Positions 10,974 through 22,060 of a stretch of 64,000 bases of DNA are shown piece by piece (positions within the stretch are counted from its first letter, which is position 1; each line of letters begins with the position of its first letter). A program made the translations under genes and the position numbers. Below the pieces are notes generated by a model. That model was given only the letters and a program-made list of their open reading frames with translations, made no database searches and was not told the origin of the DNA. The DNA is from Aurifilum marmelostoma (lineage: Eukaryota > Ascomycota > Sordariomycetes > Diaporthales > Cryphonectriaceae), in NCBI GenBank assembly GCA_027559495.1, contig JAMXSV010000004.1, forward strand, positions 2,965,001 to 3,029,000. The letters run 5' to 3'.

Positions 10974-13900
10974 GATTGTCCAACAGGTCTACACCGACTA
11001 AGGCTATGTGTGATCCTTGGTTCTAGTGAACTCTTCGAGGGATCATAGAAGGAGGAAGGAGACTCTGGTGCGTAAATAGCTAAACGGATCGAGGCGCAAG
11101 CGTTTTGTTCGCGAGCAACACACCGAACAAAAGGAGGCAGCGCTGCGGGTGACCAAAAGACGTGCAATAGAGAACGTTCTATAGCTAAGGCCCGACGGAG
11201 AGGAGAGGCAGATGCTCTGGAGCCGCGACCGACGATGATGAAAAACGATCATCTTTAATCAAGTTCATGACAGGCCGATCTACGTACCTCGCCCTGTCTC
11301 CAGCCATCTGTCTCTAGACCGATCCCGTAAGGTTGGTTCAGGAGAGTGGAGATTTCCACAGCGCTGGAGATCTACGTACGTAGTACAACAGCACGGCGGA
11401 ACCATCCCGCCGAACACCTCTCCACAATATCGTCTCCCTCTCCAAGATAGTGGGTGTACCACACTTGTGCCACAGCTGCATCTTGCCAGGGCTGGTGGAA
11501 CATGATACGATGGATGACTTGCAAATCCTTAACCAAGAAGGCTAGCAAAGGGGCTGTCAAAGGGGATCATTTATTCTTTCACCGGATGCGACCTCCCTAT
11601 TGCTTCTCTGGCTCGACATTCTTTTTTTTTTCTTGGCCCCCCTCTTCCACCCCGCTGATATTGTTTTCCTTCATCATTTTTTTTTCTTTTTCCGCAAACA
11701 AAATTACTTTTCTGTCGCTTTCCTGTGAAGGGATCTTCGGGGACAAGTTCCAATTAGGACGTGAGGTACTGGCGGAACTTTGCGTGGGCAGTCTTTTGGA
11801 CTTGACTGCCACAGCTAGGATATTCGGCTCTCAGCTGTGTGCTTTGGCCATAAGTCCTTTTGATCAACTGACTACTGCTCTATATATTGGCACTACTATG
11901 TATGCATGTACAGCATGTCCCTTGCAGACACGGAAAAATCTATGTAATAGGGCCTTAGGAGGCTTCGAGATCTGACGTTGGCCGCACAGGATTGGTTCCC
12001 GACTATGAACGTCATCTTCCGGCCCTGATCCTGGCTGGCGGAGCCCGGGTTCTGTGGGCGCTCCCGTAACAGACAAGCGATTGGGCCGGGCGACCATCCA
12101 CACGAGATTTTTCTGCACCGAGGCGCGTGCATTAGTCTTCATCCTCCCCTCTAGTTCTCCTTTCTCTCTGAAACACGCTGGCACTGGCGCTGGTGAGAGG
12201 CGTTCACTGGCATGGTCGATCGCAGCCTTTGGCGAGCGACCGAGACGGAATATCTTGCGAAGAAACTAGGAGTCTTCATGCGCCCTGTCATACATTGATT
12301 GCACTTTCGTGAGAGGGGCTAGGCAGGCGAACACAGTTCGATTGCCAATTTCCCCTGCGGCTGAAGCGAGCGGCGTGCCGTGATAGGGCGTCAGCAGGAC
12401 AAGTCAATATTAAACAGAAGGGGAATAGAAGATGATCAATAAATTGTGAAGTGTGCCTCTTTCTGGGGCCCGATGCTCTGGGCTGAACAATCCTTCTCAT
12501 TCCTCCTCTTCGTGTTACGTCGTACGGACCGAGCTGTCGGGTCCCCCCCCCCAACAGGATGAGTGGCGTCATGCATGCGACAGTAATATCTTTGTGTGGG
12601 TGGAAGGGGGGTGTCACTCGTGTGTGTGTGTGTGCGCGCGCTCGCTGTGCTGTTGTGCCACATAGATCTTGCTGCAATGTAACAAGATGACGACAAAGGT
12701 ACCGCTGATTTCTCCCAACGAACATCTTAACCGCATGCCTAGTAATCTGCAAAAGAGGAAGTTTTCCGGGGGATGTGGTCAACGTCAAACTTTAAATGTG
12801 TCTTCATTTCTTTTTTTCTCATCGAAGATTGGCGCCCGTTTGCACTTCTAGCTGAATCGCGCGTCCCGTCACACGTCAATCATGGGGAGGAGAACAGACT
12901 TGTGCCTACAAATGCCGGAGCAACGAGTCATTTCTCAACCTGATAGGGCACCCGACCACCCGGATCTTCGACTTGTTGAAGGCTCCCTTCTCTTCTCAAC
13001 AGTGAGGGCATGTAGAGCACGTGTTGATGTATCTCCTGTCTTGCGTGCGATTCCAAGTGCCGGGCCACGCCTCTGAGCAATTTTGTGCATCATCAAGAGG
13101 AGCTGGCTCCTCGTCCAACTGCAACCTGATCTCGATAAGCCAAGGACGTGGGGAAGGGGGTGGTGCTCATGATGTGAACCGTGTGGGTATCAACCTTAAG
13201 GCCTGTGTGGTGCCTGCTGTTCCCATTGGCAGAAGTACGAAACCACCCTTGGCTGTAGTAGCATTGCCAACGGGTTTCTAGAATGGAGTCTAAGCCGATC
13301 TTTCCCGGACGACGACGGTCAAATCAAGTCCGAAAGCCAGGGTAGTTCCCCCGTGCAAGAGGAGGTCTAGCTGATCTCGCGGATTTGCCTTCGAGAAATT
13401 AGCAGAGTCGTGGACTTTGCCAGGATGGAACAGACCAGGCGCAGGGGAGAAGGAGAAGACGAAGGGGGGTGGCCATCTCGCGTATCTGGTGGATCTAGGT
13501 GAAGAGGAGGAACTTTGGATCTACATGTACGTGTAAGTGTGGGTGGAACCACCAGGATCAAAGCAGAGCCTCCACATGAACAAAGCCCCACGGTCCACGG
13601 GAAGACAGGCCTCTGGTGGATTGAGCAATGCTCGAGTCCTTGTCACGCTTGGCCTCGAATGGCATGGTGGCATCAGTTCTCAGCTGCGTCCAAGCAAGCC
13701 TCGTGCGTGTGTGTCGATAAGTTGATGTGTCGATGTGACGTCTTTGTGTTTTGAGGCCGTTGGCTAACTATGTACGTTGGTTCTCCTGGACACTAGAGTA
13801 TACTGTGAAATCGACATTGGCCACGCGAACCAATGGATGGTCATGTCCTATTTCACCTTCCTAATTTTGTCCACTACGACAGTAGTTCAAGACTAAGTTT

Positions 13901-14412
13901 TTGGCTAGGATTGTGCGTCACATCCAAGTGGGTTGTTCTTTCCATGTAATGATCAGTCTCTATTCTCGAAAGAACCACCACAGCTAAGGAAAGAGAGACC
14001 TTCAACAAGAGGGCCCAACCACCGCCCAGTGCCAGGAAGGAGACACCGCCACAGTTTGAGAACTCGAGTAGTTACCATCATACACAAGATATTGCCTCCC
14101 AGTTCTGCTCTTCCTCGCTCAGCCACTGCAATGTCTCTTTTTTTTCCCCTTTCCTCTCCCACAAAAATTATTTCTATCCGTTACTCCTTCGTTTGCACAG
14201 ACAATCTGATAGCTCCACTGTGAGGTAATGTCGTTAGCTAGGCGGCCTTCGTCTGATTAGACATCAGAGCATGGGTGATAGGGATACATACCAGTGGTAA
14301 GGCATGGTAGGATGATTTGGTTTCTGGTGCCACGAAGGACGATGCTAAATTGCACAGCTAGAAAGTACTGGTCCGATCCTCGCCGCACTGAAAACTTTTG
14401 CTCTGACTCCGT
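10974..14412. other. Gene-poor interval of 3.4 kb
   Basis: No gene supported on either strand: open frames are short, start in poor context and show no domain. Contains homopolymer C tracts at 12543-12552 and 14418-14430, T-rich tracts near 11621-11700, and a short (GT)n near 12620. Part of it must be promoter for the RAX1-like gene, whose ATG is at 10973. Confidence 0.45.
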
Positions 14413-16515
14413 CTACTCCCCCCCCCCCCCAAAACACCCCTTCTCTCTCTCTTTTCCTGAATGGTGAAAAGGTGCAGTGGCACTCAGTTGTGGCTTGGGT
14501 ACGTAATTGTGGACGATTTTCAGCTGTTCCCTGATCCTGTCTTCTGCAAATGTTTGGTACTTGCTCAAGACATCATGGATGCCATTACGGAACACCCGTT
14601 TTCCCTCATGGTTATTAAGTCGGTAGCGAGGAATATTGCCGGTCAGGTGGGGCCACGTGGGCATCTACATCGACATCTCAGTGTTCCCGTCCGTGTCCAC
14701 CTGCGTGCCCATGCCGTTCGGCGAATAGAAGGGGATGCAGAGCATGTCGATATCCCCATCTTCGTCCAATTTGTTGGTAGGAAGCATAGGAGTCGTGAGG
14801 GTAAAGTCAAAGTTCTCGGGCAGGCCCGGCTCGAACTCCCTAGCCACATGCTCGGCCTTGCGGTTCCTGTGATGACCGGCATCCAAGGGCATGGGCGGAT
14901 ACCGGCTGCGCCAGTGAAACCACTCGCCCAAAATCTTTGCCCAATTATTCACAGCCCTCATCTTCTGCGTGGGCTTGGTGATGCGGCCCGACATCTTCTT
15001 TCCCCTCGGGTGCACATCCTTTCTGGTTCTCTTGGGAATTCCATCCCCGATGTTGCGATATGATCGCTTCATGATGGCAGGCTTTTAATCTGGCTGCCGA
15101 TGTTCGACAGCACCAACCTTGTTGTTGATCGGAGGGAGCAGTGGGTAGGACGATAAGGCCGCGATCATGTCTTGCATGTCGTATGGGGCATCATCGCTCC
15201 TCTCCCCCAGCATCAACGCCTCGGTCTTGGTCCGGGCCTCTGTCACAGCCTTCGTGTGCCTCTTGGGGACGATGGACAAGCTGTGGTCAGATTTTATCAG
15301 AGTCTTGACTCCACTCGCCTGCTTGACCTGCTCAGGCAGGTGTCTAGAAGAACAAGTGTTGATAGGCTGAGGCTCGGAGGCCTGGCACAGCAGCTGCTTC
15401 CTGGGAGTCTGTGCAAGAGACTGTCGAGATTGGTAATGGGCAGACAGAGGCTGCTCAAACAGTCGGTGATAGGCGACGAGGTCAAAGCCGTTGCTGGTAG
15501 AGGTATTGACCCTCTTGGAGGGGCGGTCCTCGACGTCATCGGGCTGCGCGCGCTTGTTTGCGTGGCCAGTCTCCCAAACTTCCGTGGTCTCCTCCAAGTT
15601 GTAGGTCAAGGCACAACGGGTAGCTTGCTGCTGAGCCCGTGCATCCTCGGTCGCGGTTCTGAGGGCCAGGGCCAGGTGAGACTTTTCGTATTCGACAACG
15701 AGGTCGTAGGCATCACCGGCAGATGTGTTCGACCGTTTCGAGGCACGGCCGTCTTCAAGGTCGCTGGCTGGGCCTCTCTTTATCGCCGGATTCTGCAGCA
15801 AAGGCTCCTCGGGAGCCCTGGGGGTCAAGACGAGTGGTGTCGAGATTTTGAATGGGCCGAGAGCAGCACGGAAAGGTAGGATGGAAGTGGGGGGCTGCGT
15901 GGCGGTCGCGATGATCCGCAGTAGAACCTCGGTCATCAGGCGATGGGCTTGGGTCTGGTATTCATCTTCGCGGCTCACACCACCCTAGGGTGTGTGCTTT
16001 TGATAGACGATCAGGGCCCGGCAGCTGTTGGTCTCGGTGAAGGAGGGAGTCTCATTCTGAGTCTCGGTGGTGAAGACAGCCTCGCGGAAGTGTGTCAAAT
16101 GACAGACGAGTGCCCACTGCCGCTGGTTGACTACATCGACATCAGTGACTATTGACGGGTTTGTGAGTGGTTTGGGGAATATCATCAACTTACTGGTGAG
16201 TAGTGAGTTGGAGGTAGGTAGCAGGAGCTGGATCGAGGGTACGTCGGCCTCGGTGTCGGGCTCTTGATTCATGGACTGTCCAAAGGTCTCGGCTAACATG
16301 CTGCGAAGTGATTGATTCTCATCGTGGTAGAGGACGGCCAGGCTTTGCACCTTGGCGGCGTACTCCTCCAGGTCCGAGACACGCTGGCAGGTCTCCTGGT
16401 AGCTGCAGGTGATGATGATGACAGCCAGGGCGCGAATGACGAGAGAGAAAGCGGGGAGAAGGTAGTCTGCGACCTCTAAGAGGACGAGAAAGGCCATAAT
16501 GTAGAACATTGTCAT
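14413..16515 (-). pseudogene. Unknown coding frame broken by three TAR stops
   Basis: One frame runs from ATG 16515 to 14413 (701 codons) with only three interruptions: TAG at 15987-15985, TAA at 15087-15085 and TAG at 14667-14665. The same frame reopens at once after each stop, so it was one coding region. The product is not recognised. Seen: an N-terminal hydrophobic helix (MAFLVLLEVADYLLPAFSLV), a likely coiled coil (DLEEYAAKVQSLAVLYHDEN), and two diverged copies of an internal unit (LEDGRASKRSNTS...YDLV and VEDRPSKRVNTS...FDLV). A basic patch (KRSYRNIGDGIPKRTRK) could be a nuclear signal, followed by an acidic stretch. A gtaagt at 16195 could start a 45-bp in-frame intron. Each stop differs from CAA/CAG by one C-to-T change. 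Alternatives are very short weak introns over each stop or separate small genes. I favour a decayed gene. Confidence 0.45.
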
Positions 16516-18210
16516 CTTCGGTGTTTTTGCAGACGGAATCGCTCGGAGAACTTATGATTGTGGATGTGTGCGGTGTTCAGAGTTTGGCTGAGTGCACTCG
16601 GGAGGAAAAGAAAGATATCAAAATTTTGGAAGGCTCGTCTATAATAACGTCAGAGACGCGACCCCGTAAACTGCAGCCTAGAAACAATAGCAACAACAAA
16701 ACGACCGTACATTGGACGGTCAATCCCATGTATAGTAAGCATGTCTGCATCATGTGCCCTGTTCATCAGCAGAATCCACGGCAAACAGATTTCCTGTAGA
16801 GAACTCTGAGAAGACTGACACCAACCTCAGCCATCCAGGTCGTCTCATTTGCGAGAACAAATGAATTGTTCATTATCTCTAGCATCGTCACCTTGGCCCT
16901 TTCACACCAAATCGTCATTCCCAGTGGGATTCAGCTCTAATCTCAGCCTCTAGGTAATTGATTAAAATAATACAAAAGGCATAATTCGTCTGGCTTCCCG
17001 ATGTGCAGCCTCGAAGGGGAGAAAGCCATTGGACTCAGGACGACGACTTCGGGCATTGAACCCAAATCGAATTTCATGGCGACACATTTGAGGGTACTCG
17101 GCGCACCACGTTTTCACACACGCTGCATATAATAATATTATACAACTTGTGGCCCTGAGCCGAGAGTTAGAACCAAGTGAAAAATCGATGATTTCGTCAA
17201 GAACTGTGTATGGTCTGGGCATATCGACTGATGTACTTGTAATCGATCCCAGCGAAAGGCCCCTCGAGCGATACCGAAGTCACGAAGACGGCGAGATCCT
17301 GTCACACTGCCGATGTAGGTTCCCTGAAACTTACTCCGCCAGCAGTATCGACTTTTAACAAAGTGTATCTGTCGTCCAGGTGAAATTTGCTATTATCGAA
17401 GACTCTGGCCAAGTTCTCGGGCAGATTCAAACTGTACTGTAGCCTGGAACAGTATCTTTATATGAACAATGACTATTCTAAGACAATCTCAGACAGTGTT
17501 TGCTGACAATCAGCTTGTAGGAACTGGAAATTTCACTATATATGAACAATCACAGTATCCAGAACGACGTCCCTTTGTTGCGATGGCTCGAAGCGCAAAC
17601 ATCAGCTCGTGGTTGACGCTAACACGGCTGTCTTTTGTGCCGAAAGCTTCTTAATCACATGGAGCATAGAAGCCAAACAACCCTCTAAAGCCTTCCTGAC
17701 TTCAAACATTCGGAATGCACGGTCAGCTGTGCTGACAGACGGCCGCTCCACGAGCCTGGGGCGGTCAAGGGGTTCGCCACAGCCACAGCCAAGTTGCTGA
17801 AAACGAATGTAGACAACAAATTCAGAATACTATTAGCCTAAGGCTGTGACGCGTCATACCCTCCCCTCCCCCCGGCGCAGTACGGAAACGGCAACGCCGG
17901 CTTGACTTCAGTCACCATGACAAGTAACGCTGGGACACAAATACGATGCTCTTGAGTAGATTGTAGGTTCTGCGCCAAGATTGGCAGCCTTTTGGGAAGA
18001 GATTGGGTGGGATGAGAGCCTATGGACATTTGCACACGTGCTATACATCAGCTGGAATCTTTTTGACTTAGCTCGACAATACTCTGGGAAACCTCCCTGT
18101 CCATCGGACGTTGATACGAGATCTTGATGAAGTTGGTGTCCGTCAGCTGAGGTACAAGGCATTGCTTTGCTGCTCGGATCGTACTGTGTATGGTATTACT
18201 CTCAGACATG
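16516..18210. other. Intergenic, left of the AT-rich relic
   Basis: No intact gene. The region is less GC-rich than the neighbouring genes and its short frames are unrelated to each other. The sequence tatatgaacaat occurs twice (near 17460 and 17538). A minus-strand fragment at about 17070-16990 reads like part of a decayed helical repeat protein, but I cannot support a family. Confidence 0.4.
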
Positions 18211-18214
18211 GATG

Positions 18215-18885
18215 TGATGTGAGTTAAGTTAATGCTATAACTTTAAGTAACTCTAGTCTAACTAACTTCAATAACTTTTTGAAGTTATTAATTATTTTGA
18301 AAAAAAAAATCAAAATATTATATTATTAAAACTAGTTATTTCTTTCTATTTTTATTATTTTTAATTTATATATATATTCTATATAAATAGCTATTCTTTA
18401 CCTATAGTTAGCTTAAGGGACATTCTTCTATAATTTATCTATAATGTACCGCATATTCGGAGCTGCGTAAGCTATATATATAGTTAGAAGGAATATCCGA
18501 ACAGCGAGTTCGAATATCTGCTAATCTTTTAGATCTATATAGTATAGTAGCACCTTCGACTACCGCTTATTATATCTAGCTATGCAATGTATTGCAAATA
18601 AATTATAGGAGGATATCCCTCTCTAGTTTATATATAGATAAGTACAGGATCTCTACATGATATATCCAGCGTTTACTTAGGGGGTAAGCTGTTGATGAAT
18701 TCACCCTAAATTTACCGGGTGGTCTACTATCGGCCTATAGTGAATTCTACTAATTAGTACATCAGTTCATAACTTTTACTAAGTTAAGTTACTTTTTCTT
18801 AAGTTGATTCAAATTAACTTAAGTTAGTTAATTGAAGTTAAGTAAAAAGTAACTTAAAAGTTATTAACTTTTCTTACAACCCTAC
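18215..18885. mobile_element. AT-rich RIP-like transposon relic
   Basis: About 670 bases with far higher A+T than anything else in the window, full of TA and TTAA steps. Both ends are built from AAGTTA/TAACTT units. The left end (18221-18290) and the reverse complement of the right end (18780-18885) align loosely over about 50 bases (agttaat...aacttt..aagtaac... against agttaataacttttaagttac), which suggests degenerate terminal inverted repeats. The interior (18420-18740) is slightly less AT-rich and could be a mutated transposase remnant, but no motif survives. The pattern fits repeat-induced point mutation (C:G to T:A) acting on a transposon. The class of element cannot be told. Confidence 0.5.
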
Positions 18886-19039
18886 TTATAGAAAATTGCG
18901 GTCACTGCCTGGTTTTCAGATTGTATATATTAATTGCTGTCCTCTTATATGTTCCTATAAAGGGATGAACCCGCTAACTCATTCAAAGGTGTGAAAGCAT
19001 TTAAGACAAGATCTTGTTCCCAATAGCTTCTTCCACAAC

Positions 19040-21344
19040 ATGGCCAAGACCAATCTTGCATGGACACATAGAGTTGACGAGCGCATCGGCATTATCAAAG
19101 ATGGCCTTGATGGGAATGAAACCCTCCAAGCAAAGCTCCCTGGCCTGAAGAATCTCCTGGACGACTATCTCGATGCACAAAATCCCGTTGGCACCGACAG
19201 CGACAAAGAGGGGTTTCACCGCCGGTTGCTCCAGGTCTTCCGGGACTCCGAGGACGACTTCACCTACGAGGGCTGGCTGGAGAAGCTCGCGCCTGATGAG
19301 CAGAAGAGGGTTACTAACTTTGTCAATGGAGAATCAATGAAAAAAAGTCTGCAAGGGATATGAGGCTGGACCTAGCCTCGGTGTTCGCGAGCATGTTGAA
19401 TTGATGATGAAATCCCAGATCGACCCAGTCGTGGCCGGGCCGATTGCTGGTGACTCTGTGACGTGGGAAGTAAGAGACGAGAAGGAAAGCCCCCTGAGGA
19501 AGTTTCTGCATGATTTGGTCGAGCCTTTTAGACATCATGAGAAAGGCTCTATTATTGTGAGTATTTTGTCTTGCAGACGTCAGAATCAGTGTGTTTTGCT
19601 GTTCATGCTAATGCTCTGAAGGTGTATAAAGATGCGCAATTTCAGAATTGGGGCCAGGTCGTTGAATATGTCCCGGCATATACATGCATTCCCACTTCTC
19701 CCGCTGGCGTTCAACAGATCGTCAAGTACGCCAAGTCGCAAGATATGGGCGTGAGATGTGCTGGCTATCGTGAGTGATTACGTGTCAAATTCCAACACGG
19801 TATGCAACATACTGATCATGCTCATCCCAGGTCATTCCTGGTCCCCTATCTTTGGCCGCAAGGGCCAGATCACTATCTCGCTCCTCCCGCTCCACGAGGT
19901 CACCAAGATCCCGAACTTCACAGCGTTGAGCAAATCCTTGCCAGAGGCTAAGCCGACCGAGCTGGAGACGATCGAGGTTGTCAAGGGTACGCCTCAGATT
20001 CCAGGAAACACCTTGGTGCGCATCGGTGTAAGCGCGACAAATGAGCGCATCCGGCGCTGGTGTGTCAAGAACGGAAAATACTCCCTACCTCTCAACGTGG
20101 TCATGGTAGAGATGACGATCGGGGGCACAAACGGCCCCATCTGCCATGGCGCAGGGCTGCAGCACCCGACACTCAGTGATCTCGTCCGCAAGGTGGAGTA
20201 TGTTGACTGCAACGGTGTGCTGCGCGTCGTTGAGAACCGGGAGCACCTCAAGGCAGCAAGCGGGTGCTTTGGTCTCATGGGTGTCATCACGCACCTCACC
20301 CTCGAGCTGCAGCCCATGACATACGCTCTCATGAACCCGCAGAAGATCCCTGTCATCCGTGCAGTCCCACCTCCTGACGATATGAGGGATGAGGAAATCC
20401 CGACTGCCTTGAGAATAAATGTCACACCCGAGCAGCGGAGGGCCGACATCGAAGCTTTCGAGAAGCACTGCAACGATGACTACTTTGTCGAGTACTTCTG
20501 GTTCCCCTACGCCGATGACTCCTGGGTCAACAACTGGAACACCACGGATGATAAGGCTGGGGTGATCGACTATCCCAACGAGATGGAGACATTCTTGATG
20601 TTCATCAGCCAGTTTACACTGAATGTGCTGCAGTACTCCAAGCTCATCAACGAGCTCATCCATGCCGCTGATCTCGATACGGCCGCTGTGACGCTGCTGT
20701 CGCGGATAGCGATGCTTGCGCTCCCACACTGGGACAAGCCTGTCAAGACATACCTTCCTGACGCCCTGCACTTCCAGCGTGGCATCCAGAACGTGAGGGT
20801 GCTGGATGTGGAGGTTGAGATGCAGCTTCTTCCCAAGAAGAACAACCCGCGCAAGCCAGACTTCGGCCTGGTGCGAAGGGCCTGGTGGGATGCGATCCTG
20901 GAATGCTACAAGCACAGTGATACCTGTCCCCAACGGATGCCGCTCGAGATGCGCATCCTGGGCGGCAGTGAGGTGATCATGGCGCCGCAGAGAGGCAACA
21001 CCTTGGGCACATGCGCGATCGAGGTTATCACGCTCGAGAATGCGAAGGATCTCTGGAAGCCGTATGCCGAAGGGGTACTGGCCAAGTGGCTGAACTACAA
21101 AGATGGCAAGGGTAGACCGGTGCGGACAAGACCTCACTGGGCGAAGCAGTGGGCTGGGTTCAATGTGAATGGGAGGCCTTGGGAGGAGAAGTTGAAGAAG
21201 GTGGATTACAAGGACGAGATTATCGAGTTCAGAAGAGTCCTCAGCGAGATCGGGAAGGGACATGGATGGACATTGGCGGATCTGAAGAAGCGGTTCTCAA
21301 ACGATGTTCTCGATGACTTGTATTTCGACCATGTCGATGTCTAG
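19040..21344 (+). CDS. FAD-linked oxidoreductase (VAO/PCMH fold), frame broken at A7
   Basis: Reading requires 19040-19556, 19622-19769 and 19831-21344, with introns of 65 bp (gtgagt, gctaatg, ending aag) and 61 bp (gtgagt...cag). In exon 1 the ATG frame stops after 107 codons. Removing one A from the run of seven A at 19340-19346 lets it run on into EAGPSLGVREHVELMMKSQ and then to the first donor, giving about 725 residues. The second intron restores GYRHSWSPIFGRKGQ (R222, H223), the family signature; the His region is where related flavoproteins may bind FAD covalently. Later marks are GTPQIPGNTLVRIGVSATN, IGGTNGPICHGAG and a C-terminal part like D-arabinono-lactone-type oxidases. The N-terminal 170 residues are an extra domain of unknown role. 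Substrate unknown. The break may be real, making this a pseudogene, or a sequence error. A RIP-like relic ends about 150 bp upstream. Confidence 0.72.
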
Positions 21345-22060
21345 TCTCGAGCCAAAAAATATAATGGCTCGGTATTAGATGCCTCTCATTACTGGTGAAT
21401 ATACGGATGCTTGAAGTGTTGATGTTCGCTGTTGCCTAATTCTCAAAGGGAGAAGATTGGCTAAATGACGTGGTATTTGGCTCTATGCAGAAGGTGCGCT
21501 TCAAAACGAAGGAAGGAGGAGAAGGAGGGCCAGCTAGCTGAGACCATCTAGGAGGCGGGTGCGTGACTGGCAGCCTGGCATGCAAAGGCTACTAGTGAGT
21601 CCCTTGCCTTCGTGCCTATGATTCCATTCAGAATTTGCTGTCCAATCTGATTGAGGCTCAGTTGTCATCTCTTTGTATAAATTATAAGTCCGAAAACGAT
21701 GTCCACAACATTCTGACGTGCCTGGTAGAAGCCCATTAATACTGTCCAGTAGGAACCCAGCCTCGATCTGCCGGTCCCGAGGACAAACCGACCGTCGAAT
21801 GCGGAGTCATGTGCATGTCGCAACGGCCAGGCCAGCAAACGGACCCACAACCTATATATATATATCACACGAAAAGTCTTACTTGTTGGAATTTCCTTTC
21901 CTCTATTTTCTATTTATTCCGCCCATTGCTTATCATTAGTGGTATCAATCTCTCTGGACGGCTCTCCACCTGCGAAATACAGAAGCATGACCTGTGGTCC
22001 GTGGGGCTACGTAGGATAAGCACCGGCATCGCAGACGATTCTGCGGCTTTGCAGGTCACG
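21345..22060. promoter_or_regulatory. Amidase upstream region
   Basis: About 700 bp between the oxidoreductase stop and the chosen amidase start. It contains a strong TATA-like run at 21853-21865. An upstream in-frame ATG at 21809 lies before this TATA run and would add a tail unlike any secreted amidase, so I treat this stretch as promoter plus leader. Confidence 0.5.
21853..21865 (+). promoter_or_regulatory. TATA-like box of the amidase gene
   Basis: Thirteen-base alternating TA run, about 195 bp upstream of the amidase ATG at 22061, flanked by GC-balanced sequence. A clear TATA run often goes with regulated rather than housekeeping expression in fungi. Function not tested. Confidence 0.4.

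Noticed and set aside
16962..17222. Possible repeat-protein remnant (minus strand)
   Set aside because: A stretch reads NARSRRPESNGFLPFEAAHR, faintly like an ankyrin repeat, but one weak unit without neighbours is not enough.
20085..21263. 392-codon open frame antisense to the FAD oxidoreductase
   Set aside because: Shadow of a real coding frame; no family features and no plausible start.
21809..22060. Upstream in-frame ATG for the amidase
   Set aside because: It precedes the TATA-like run and adds 84 residues unlike a secreted amidase; the ATG at 22061 gives a proper signal peptide.
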